64,000 bases of DNA from an uncultured Candidatus Entotheonella sp. (lineage in GTDB: Bacteria > Tectomicrobia > Entotheonellia > Entotheonellales > Entotheonellaceae). The translations under genes and the position numbers were made by a program. The notes under the pieces were generated by a model that was given only the letters and a program-made list of their open reading frames with translations, ran no database searches and was not told where the DNA came from. Location: assembly GCA_958295825.1 (NCBI GenBank), contig OY282375.1, forward strand, positions 2,403,489-2,467,488, in the 5' to 3' direction. Shown in pieces: positions 58,085 to 64,000 of the stretch; the first letter of the stretch is position 1; the number at the start of each line of letters is the position of its first letter.

Positions 58085-58667
58085 GGCTGTATCCGGCCAA
58101 GTCGTCATACACCAGGGCTTCATCCGTGTAGAGCGTCGCACCTTCAATGGCCTTGGAACGGATAAAGTGATGCAGGGTTCGCCGATTCACGCTGGTTGCA
58201 GGAACAGCCTTGATCTTCCCACGGCGGGAGCGAAGCCCAGCCACCGGAGCCTTACCCACAGGCCCGCGTCCGGCGCGCAGTTTTTTGTTGGCGTGCTTGT
58301 TGGCTTCCTTGCCGCCGATGTAAGTCTCATCGGCTTCAACTTCGCCATCCAGCGGCCCGGCCTCATCGTTCAGCATGCCCATGGCGGCGCGTAAGCGGCT
58401 GAGCATGAACCAGGCGATTTTCTGGGTGACGCCGACTTCGCGCGCCAGCTGGGTGGAAGCAATGCCCTTGCGGTTGGAGGCCATCAGCCAAGCGTCGGCA
58501 AACCACTTGCGCAGCTTGACAGGGCTGTCTTCAAAGATGGTGTTCTTGCGGACGCTGAATTCGCGCTTGCAGTCGGCGCACTTGTAGACATGTCGTCGTT
58601 TGATGGCGTAGAACTTTCGACAGCAGCCACACCATTGGCAAAGGCTATCATATTCCTTGGTGTTCAT
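57969..58667 (-). pseudogene. IS1595-family transposase of copy B, C-terminally truncated
   Basis: 232 residues. Zinc ribbon (CQWCGCC, CADC), NTIFEDSPVKLRKWFADAWL, IASTQLAREVGVTQKIAWFM, EADETYIGGKEANKHANKKL and LYTDEALVYDDLAG. The segment with the third catalytic residue is replaced by the start of the methyltransferase gene, which overlaps it by 116 bases. Open frame, but catalytic function is doubtful. Confidence 0.82.
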
Positions 58668-58707
58668 GGCTGTGTCTCCCTCTTACACAACCAATATAAT
58701 GTCAATT

Positions 58708-58731
58708 GTTGTGTCAAGTATGTAATTCCCC
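58708..58731. repeat. Left terminal inverted repeat of transposon copy B
   Basis: Perfect inverse of 56608-56631. Confidence 0.9.
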
Positions 58732-58743
58732 TTCAATTCATCC

Positions 58744-60585
58744 TCAGAGTGCGTTGCGTCGCGCTTCCGCGGTCTTGAGTGCGTCCCATGCCTTCTCCAG
58801 CGTCGGCATCAAACGTTCCCGGGCCGCGTTAATCTCTTGGCGGAGCCGCCGCAGCTCATCAGGTCCTTGTCGCAGCGTCGACAGCAAGCCCGGCTCCCGT
58901 GCGCCAAGCTCTCGGTTTATGACGTTGACCTCACGCCGATCAACTGGATCGCTCGGATTGAACCGGAAGTTTCTTGCGAGTCCTTGTCGCCATTGCAACA
59001 ACTCAAAGGTCGGCACTACCCCGAAACCCGGTATTTGAGACTGTTTCTGGCTTTTAATATCGGCTGCGGTCTCAAAACCATAGGAAGCCAGCATGGCACT
59101 TCGGCCTACCCCGATTCCAGGGATATTAGCCTGGCTGATACGAAATCTATTGAGATATCGCTGGAGCTGGCGCTGGCGATGCTGTTCGTTTAACAGGTCT
59201 GTCATTTCCGCGCGTGCCTTTTCCAAAACCTTCAGCTTTCGAGCGAAGGCATCTCGGGCTCGGGATGTCTCAGGATTCCACCGAGCCAATGCTTCTTCCC
59301 ATTCTGTTCTCGCTACCGAATACGCCTTATCAGCTGCGGCTTGCTTCTTGGTTGGCAATATAGCCCTAAGCACCTTGCGGAAAATATTCAGGCTGCCGCT
59401 TGGCACCTCGTCTCCAGGCGGTGGATGCCACGACCGCTCGCAAGGAAGGACTGGGTCTGGGCCCGGCCCTGAGATAGTCGAGATGGCTCTCCAAAGCGTG
59501 TCAAGATCGATTGCTCCGGTCGTACCGCCTGCCACAATCCCTTGCCCGAACAGGCGCACGCTTGTCTGTGACTCAACCGTACACCACGGACATGTTGCCA
59601 GTCCTCCCAGATAATGATGCCAATTCGCCCGCGAGCAGACCCGGAGGCTGGCGTCTAGCTTCTTAAGCGCCTCGACCCAGGTCCTTGCATCCGGCCGTTC
59701 GCCGTTGCTGCCAGCGCCAGCGCGCCCGAAGGCCCGGATGAAAAGCTGCGCGACAGCACTGCCCATCGTCTCTAAAGGGACTGTACCCGGTGGAGACTCC
59801 ATGCCGTTTACAGCCCTGTCCGGCCCGTAGGCGAAGCGGTACTCGCCGATTGCTTTCTCAATCGGCATGTCGCCGGAGACAGAATAGCGGCCTGCAAACG
59901 GATGCCGGCCCATGTAGAGAAGATGAAACAGGAGGACAGCGAGGCCGAACCGGTCATGATTAGCGGTCCGAACAAGCCCGTGAAAGGCGTGGCCCTGAAG
60001 CTCCGGCGCTGTGAACAATGGCACTCCAACGTCACAGGTATAGACATTCGGGCGGTCGTGACCCTTACTGCATCGGATCTGAAACGAGTCGCAGTCGATA
60101 AGCTTCACAATCCCGTCTGTCCCGACGAGCAGGTTGCCATGATTCACGTCGCCCACGACGTGGCCTTGCTCGTGAACGACTGCGAAGGCCAGGGCAACAT
60201 TGGCTGCAACGTGAACCAGGAACCGAAAATCCGCCTTCGGAAAAGTTTCTTTTCGGCTTTTAGGGTTGTAAAGCTCGTGGATGGCCCCGCGCGCATTGAC
60301 CCGAGGCATGATAAATCCGCGCCTCACTCCCTTACTGTCGATTAAAACGTCAATAGGCCAAGCAGCAGCTTTCCGAAGCAATGGGTTCGCTTGCGCTAGT
60401 TCCGCCATGACAACAAGTTTCGAGGCTTTTCGGAGGCTTTTCGACGGGTCGAGCGCTGATGAATAGATCTTGGCAACTCGGTCCTGTTGACCTTCAACCT
60501 CATACACCTTCCCTTCCCCGCCTCGGCCAAGCTCCCGACCAAGGCGGACGCTGGTACGCTCACGCATCAGAGTGAACTGCATCAT
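58744..60585 (-). CDS. Protein kinase with C-terminal helix-hairpin-helix (TerY-P triad)
   Basis: 613 residues. Kinase domain at about 12-290: LGRGGEGKVYEVEGQQDRVA (glycine loop and Lys in VAKIYS), VVGDVNHGNLLVG (catalytic loop, D-x-x-H-x-N in place of H-x-D) and LIDCDSFQ (DCD for DFG), then an APE-like TAPELQGHAF. A CPWC knuckle lies near 355, a coiled coil near 430-490, and HhH motifs at IPGIGVGRSAMLASYG and IPGFGVVPTFELLQW. This kinase-HhH architecture with PP2C and TerY is the TerY-P triad linked to tellurite/stress systems by comparative genomics. It overlaps the PP2C stop by 4 bases. Ends 12 bases from transposon copy B. Confidence 0.85.
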   Translation of the reverse strand: MMQFTLMRERTSVRLGRELGRGGEGKVYEVEGQQDRVAKIYSSALDPSKSLRKASKLVVMAELAQANPLLRKAAAWPIDVLIDSKGVRRGFIMPRVNARGAIHELYNPKSRKETFPKADFRFLVHVAANVALAFAVVHEQGHVVGDVNHGNLLVGTDGIVKLIDCDSFQIRCSKGHDRPNVYTCDVGVPLFTAPELQGHAFHGLVRTANHDRFGLAVLLFHLLYMGRHPFAGRYSVSGDMPIEKAIGEYRFAYGPDRAVNGMESPPGTVPLETMGSAVAQLFIRAFGRAGAGSNGERPDARTWVEALKKLDASLRVCSRANWHHYLGGLATCPWCTVESQTSVRLFGQGIVAGGTTGAIDLDTLWRAISTISGPGPDPVLPCERSWHPPPGDEVPSGSLNIFRKVLRAILPTKKQAAADKAYSVARTEWEEALARWNPETSRARDAFARKLKVLEKARAEMTDLLNEQHRQRQLQRYLNRFRISQANIPGIGVGRSAMLASYGFETAADIKSQKQSQIPGFGVVPTFELLQWRQGLARNFRFNPSDPVDRREVNVINRELGAREPGLLSTLRQGPDELRRLRQEINAARERLMPTLEKAWDALKTAEARRNAL

Positions 60586-61436
60586 TTTTGATCGTCTTGC
60601 TGTCGACGGGTCGCCAGTATGAGCGACGTATCGTCGTCCGTCCGTGAGCCAATTCGCTCGGATGAGAGAAAGTTCTTCAGCGCTGCAGACAGGGACCTGA
60701 TCTCCCTGTCCTCATTTGCACCGGCCTCATCCGCGTCCCAAAGCGGTCGGAACATGCCACGGAAAAATGGCTCATGAACCGACGTGCTGACGTAGTGCAG
60801 GGCGAGCGGCTCAAGGCCATCCGTCATCAGCGCGATATCCGTAACCTTGCCTAAACGGGGGGCGACCTGAAGGCGCTCCACCGCATCCGCATCGGTCAGG
60901 AAGCGTGTCGTGTTGACGTACTCACCGCGTTGCGGCCAGAAGACCCATCGGAACGCCGTCGTGTCCCGATTCGGGTTCGGGAGCTGGTCGGCGTACCCAC
61001 CGCGCTGTGGCCAGAATACCCAGCCCCACCCGTTCCCCCCGTCACTGACCACGATTACTCCGTCGCCAATCTGTAGCGCGCTCCCGCCATCTGGTCCCAC
61101 TACTACGACAAGAAGGGTCGAAGCAAAATCACGCGGTTCTTTTCCACTCAACCAAGCTGCTGTAAAAACCGTCTCACGGGCTGCCATCGCAGCCTCCCGC
61201 AGCATCACGCGATAGTCCACTCGTCCTGCATCAAGTGCGTGAGAAAGGTATTGGACGACCGTCCCAACCGCGATTCTTGCACCCTCCTCTGCCCATGCTG
61301 CCGACCCGGCGCCATCGGCGACGGCAGCCACCAGCGTCCGGTTGCCCACCACGCTATGAGCAAGCCGGTCCTGGCAGGGGAGGCCGGCCTTGACGTGGGA
61401 CGTTCCCGTTGCGTAAGCAGTCACAAATCGCCACAT
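60582..61436 (-). CDS. PP2C-type protein phosphatase (TerY-P triad)
   Basis: 284 residues from ATG 61436 (MWRFVTAYATGTSHVKAGLP); an in-frame ATG at 61514 adds a duplicated MWRFVT stretch. PP2C motifs: VAAVADGAGSAAWAEEGARI (metal Asp), ALQIGDGVIVVSDGG, IALMTDGLEPL and DDDTSLILATR. An internal duplication gives WGWVFWPQRGGYADQLPNP followed by FRWVFWPQRGEYVN. It should reverse the kinase's phosphorylation. Confidence 0.85.
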   Translation of the reverse strand: MWRFVTAYATGTSHVKAGLPCQDRLAHSVVGNRTLVAAVADGAGSAAWAEEGARIAVGTVVQYLSHALDAGRVDYRVMLREAAMAARETVFTAAWLSGKEPRDFASTLLVVVVGPDGGSALQIGDGVIVVSDGGNGWGWVFWPQRGGYADQLPNPNRDTTAFRWVFWPQRGEYVNTTRFLTDADAVERLQVAPRLGKVTDIALMTDGLEPLALHYVSTSVHEPFFRGMFRPLWDADEAGANEDREIRSLSAALKNFLSSERIGSRTDDDTSLILATRRQQDDQK

Positions 61437-61535
61437 ACGCGGCCTAATCCACGGAAACTGGCTTATCTTCCCGATCAATCCAGGATTCCATATCCTTGTC
61501 ACAAATCGCCACATACGCGGCCCTAATCCACGGAA
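61423..61535. repeat. Direct duplication at the TerY/PP2C junction
   Basis: GTCACAAATCGCCACATACG and the following CGGCC/TAATCCACGGAA occur at about 61422-61460 and again at 61497-61535, 75 bases apart. The duplication provides two possible PP2C starts in the same frame. Confidence 0.8.
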
Positions 61536-62197
61536 GCCCAACCGTCCGGTCCGGTTGTTGGGTTGGTGAGCGGAACCTCTTCGCCGGGCCGCGAGCGCGA
61601 TACACTACTCAGTGATTTCGAAAGCCAGACAAACAGCTCTCTGAAGGAAAGACCACGTAACTTCAGAGGTTGGCGCACCGAGATCTGGGCCAGACAACTC
61701 ATGTCTGCCTCCCTGACACCGACTGCAAAAAACGCGAATGACTTTTTAGCTTCTCCCTGTCGAATCGCCTCAGTGGCGACGCTTACATCATCCGTCGGGG
61801 CGCCATCGGTAATCAAAAACACCCAGGGACGATAGTAGCCGATAAGGTTGGCCTGGTATGTCGCCTTGCGAGCTTCGACGAGTTCAATCGCCTTCTTGAT
61901 TGCCGCTCCCATAGGTGTGGTGCCTTCTGCAGCAAGCGTGGTCGCCTGGAACTCATCCGCGGTGACAAAGTCTCGGATGGTTTGCACCGGACCAAAGGTG
62001 ACAATCGCAACCTCGACCCGCTTGGCGGCCATGGCATCTGAGCGAAGCTCCTCGGCGAAGGCTTCAAGGCCGCGATTCAACTCAGCGATTTTCTCCCCGC
62101 TCATCGACTTGGACGTGTCCAGGAGCAAGACGCAAGGACACCGGGGCTCCGGGTTATCGGCAAATTCAACGAACGGGATTTGTTCTAAATCAGACAT
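61523..62197 (-). CDS. TerY-like von Willebrand A domain protein (TerY-P triad)
   Basis: 224 residues from ATG 62197 with AAAGGAGG nine bases upstream. MIDAS metal site: [14 protein letters not shown] (D-x-S-x-S), [15 protein letters not shown] (Thr) and [10 protein letters not shown] (Asp). Cytosolic, no signal peptide. In TerY-P triads this protein is thought to be a metal-dependent scaffold or a target of the kinase/phosphatase. Confidence 0.88.
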   Translation of the reverse strand: MSDLEQIPFVEFADNPEPRCPCVLLLDTSKSMSGEKIAELNRGLEAFAEELRSDAMAAKRVEVAIVTFGPVQTIRDFVTADEFQATTLAAEGTTPMGAAIKKAIELVEARKATYQANLIGYYRPWVFLITDGAPTDDVSVATEAIRQGEAKKSFAFFAVGVREADMSCLAQISVRQPLKLRGLSFRELFVWLSKSLSSVSRSRPGEEVPLTNPTTGPDGWASVD

Positions 62198-62226
62198 AAC
62201 GTTGCTACCTCCTTTGAAGAGAACGA

Positions 62227-64000
62227 CTACCACCCAGGCTGAAAGCGTCGCAGACGCAGCGAATTGCACACCACGGACACCGAGCTCAGCGCCATGGCGG
62301 CGGCGGCGAGGGCCGGATTGAGCGACACGCCAAATAAGGGATAGAGAACTCCAGCGGCTACGGGGATGCCCAGCAGGTTGTAGATGAAAGCCCAGAACAG
62401 GTTTTGCCGGATGGTGCGCATGGTGCGGCGGGAAAGCTGCATGACGGTGGCCACGCCACGCACGTCGCCGGTGATCAGAGTGACGTCAGCCGCCGCCAGG
62501 GCGACGTCGGCGCCGCTGCCGATGGCGATGCCCACGTCGGCCTGCGCCAGGGCCGGGGCATCGTTGATGCCGTCACCCACCACCGCGACGCGCTTGCCTT
62601 GCGCCTGCAGTTGCTTCACTTGCGCGGCTTTCTGGTCGGGCATGACCTCGGCGAGGACGGTGTCGATGCCGAGTTGACGCGCCACGGCTTGCGCGCTGCG
62701 GCGATGGTCACCGGTGAGCATGAGCACCTCGAGGCCGAGCCGGTGCAGGGCGGCAACGGCTTCACGGGCGTGCGGCTTGAGGGTGTCAGCCACGGCGATG
62801 ACCCCGGCGGCGCGGCGGTTCAGGGCGACGAACACCGGGGTTTTGCCGTCGCCAGCCAAGCGATCTGCGATTTCTTCGAGCTTGCCCAGCGAAATGCTCG
62901 CCCGCTGCATGAGGGCGTAATTGCCAAGCAGAACCGAATGAGTACCGACCGTCGCCGACATGCCCTGCCCTGGCAGAGCTTCGGCGTCGCGGGCGGCTTC
63001 GAGCCCCAAGCCGTCGGCGCGTGCAGCGGCGACGATGGCCTGCGCGACCGGGTGCTCGGAGGCCTGCTCCGCCGCGGCAGCCAGGCGCAGCACCTCGGAT
63101 TCGGCAAACCCGTTGTGGGTAACGATGTCGGTAACGCTCGGTTGGCCCTGCGTGAGGGTGCCGGTTTTGTCCAGAACGACAGCCTGGAGCTTGTGAGCGG
63201 TTTCCAGGGCGGGGCTGTTCTTGAACAGGATGCCGTGCTCGGCGCCTTTGCCGGTGCCGACCCGAATGGCCGTGGGGGTAGCCAACCCCAGCGCACAGGG
63301 GCAGGCGATAATCAGCACGGCGACGAAGTTGAGAAGCGCGAAGGCAATAGCCGGACTGGGACCCCACAACAGCCAAGCGGCAAAGGTCAGCAGGGCAGCG
63401 CCGAGCACCGCGGGTACGAAGATGCGGGCGACCTCGTCGGCCAGCCGCTGGATGGGCGCCTTGGAGCCCTGCGCCTCTTCGACCAGTCGGATGATCTGCG
63501 CCAACACGGTATCGCGCCCAACCCGCGTGGCGCGCATGGTGAAGCTGCCGGTCTTGTTGAGCGTAGCGCCGAAGACAGAATCGCCGGCGCTCTTGTCCAA
63601 CGGCAGGCTCTCGCCGGTTAGCATCGACTCGTCGAGCGTCGGGTGGCCCTCGGTGATGTCACCGTCGACCGGCACCTTTTCGCCCGGCCGCACCAGCACG
63701 AGATCACCGATCGTCACGTCCGTTACCGGAATGTCCACGGTCTCGCCGCCGCGCCACACGCGGGCCGTCCTGGCCTGCAGGCCCATGAGCTTGCGGATGG
63801 CCTCGGAGGTCTGACCGCGCGCCCGTGCTTCCAGCAGGCGGCCCAGGATGATCAGGGTGAGAATCATGACGGCGGTATCAAAGTAGACGTGCGTGCCGAC
63901 ACCGAGACGGCTGAAGGCTTGCGGCAGAAAGGTGACCGCGGCGCTGTACAGATAGGCCGCCGAGGTGCCGAGGGCGATGAGGGTACTCATGTCGGCGCTC
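62227..64000 (-). CDS. copA: Copper-exporting P-type ATPase, partial at window edge
   Basis: At least 590 residues; the frame stays open to the right edge, so the N-terminal metal-binding domains and first helices are outside. Present: [20 protein letters not shown] (actuator TGES), [17 protein letters not shown] (CPC copper site), [12 protein letters not shown] (phosphorylated Asp), [12 protein letters not shown] (HP motif), [16 protein letters not shown] and [20 protein letters not shown]. It pumps Cu(I) out of the cytosol. Its stop is 30 bases before the TerY start, so it is upstream of the triad on the same strand. Confidence 0.93.
   Translation of the reverse strand, partial: SADMSTLIALGTSAAYLYSAAVTFLPQAFSRLGVGTHVYFDTAVMILTLIILGRLLEARARGQTSEAIRKLMGLQARTARVWRGGETVDIPVTDVTIGDLVLVRPGEKVPVDGDITEGHPTLDESMLTGESLPLDKSAGDSVFGATLNKTGSFTMRATRVGRDTVLAQIIRLVEEAQGSKAPIQRLADEVARIFVPAVLGAALLTFAAWLLWGPSPAIAFALLNFVAVLIIACPCALGLATPTAIRVGTGKGAEHGILFKNSPALETAHKLQAVVLDKTGTLTQGQPSVTDIVTHNGFAESEVLRLAAAAEQASEHPVAQAIVAAARADGLGLEAARDAEALPGQGMSATVGTHSVLLGNYALMQRASISLGKLEEIADRLAGDGKTPVFVALNRRAAGVIAVADTLKPHAREAVAALHRLGLEVLMLTGDHRRSAQAVARQLGIDTVLAEVMPDQKAAQVKQLQAQGKRVAVVGDGINDAPALAQADVGIAIGSGADVALAAADVTLITGDVRGVATVMQLSRRTMRTIRQNLFWAFIYNLLGIPVAAGVLYPLFGVSLNPALAAAAMALSSVSVVCNSLRLRRFQPGW

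Larger units (their letters stand above)
56608..58731 (-). mobile_element. Restriction-modification-bearing IS1595 transposon, copy B
   Basis: 2124 bp with perfect 24-bp terminal inverted repeats (56608-56631, 58708-58731). Order in reading direction: transposase, beta-class methyltransferase, MvaI/BcnI-like nuclease. Less deleted than copy A. No 8-bp target duplication (flanks GCTTTGCA and TTCAATTC). Inverted relative to copy A, so the two copies bracket about 53 kb. Confidence 0.88.

Overview
The window looks like an accessory-rich piece of chromosome from a GC-rich, probably free-living or symbiotic environmental bacterium. The evidence is a complete DctPQM TRAP transporter, a TAXI-type binding protein, two CaiB/BaiF CoA-transferases, a luciferase-like flavin monooxygenase, a mandelate-racemase-type enolase-superfamily gene and a periplasmic formamidase. 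That gene mix occurs in Pseudomonadota, Tectomicrobia and SAR202-type Chloroflexota; nothing here (no rRNA, no tRNA) fixes the taxon. Housekeeping genes (leuC, leuD, aroC, dctPQM) are intact. Mobile elements and several accessory genes are riddled with frameshifts, in-frame stops and internal deletions, which suggests active genome erosion with IS proliferation, although indel errors in a long-read assembly must be excluded.

Layout. 1-5.2 kb: a broken DNA methyltransferase, an IS1595-family IS, a first copy of an IS1595-type transposon carrying a decayed MvaI/BcnI-like restriction-modification system, a DUF5131 remnant and an IS5-family IS. 5.2-17 kb: SufE-like gene, broken enolase-superfamily gene, a glycosylation cluster (GT2, GT-C membrane glycosyltransferase, FAD oxidoreductase) with three decayed GT-C relatives, another IS5 copy and a polysaccharide-deacetylase-like lipoprotein/exported protein. 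17-26 kb: minus-strand run of MutS-like ATPase, flavin monooxygenase, leuC-leuD, small membrane protein and Rieske ferredoxin; then formamidase/TAXI/59-aa protein; then an SDR. 26-31 kb: HEPN-MNT toxin-antitoxin pair, DctPQM transporter and a two-gene cassette of unknown small proteins. 31-41 kb: aldose epimerase, DUF169, tandem DUF1330 genes, molybdopterin oxidoreductase, VapBC, a left-handed beta-helix protein and a second leuC-leuD pair.

41-46 kb is a nest: a truncated IS1595, an IS21 element beside it, and inside the IS21 istB gene a serine-recombinase element. 46-52 kb has a broken AAA/DUF4143 ATPase, a broken BT1-type transporter, two CoA-transferases and aroC. 52-56.6 kb is an IS cluster (IS630 deletion derivative, IS5, IS630 tandem copies, old IS5-type debris) ending in a C-terminal methyltransferase fragment. 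56.6-58.7 kb is the second, inverted copy of the restriction-modification transposon, with 24-bp perfect terminal inverted repeats. 58.7-64 kb is a TerY-P signalling triad (kinase-HhH, PP2C phosphatase, TerY-like vWA) followed upstream by a CopA-type copper ATPase that runs off the window.

The most noteworthy system is the IS1595-family transposon that carries a type II restriction-modification cassette with the transposase 3' end overlapping the methyltransferase 5' end. Both copies share ancestral frameshifts in the methyltransferase and the nuclease, and both have a transposase lacking its last catalytic segment, so the element seems to have moved after its cargo had died and with a transposase supplied in trans.
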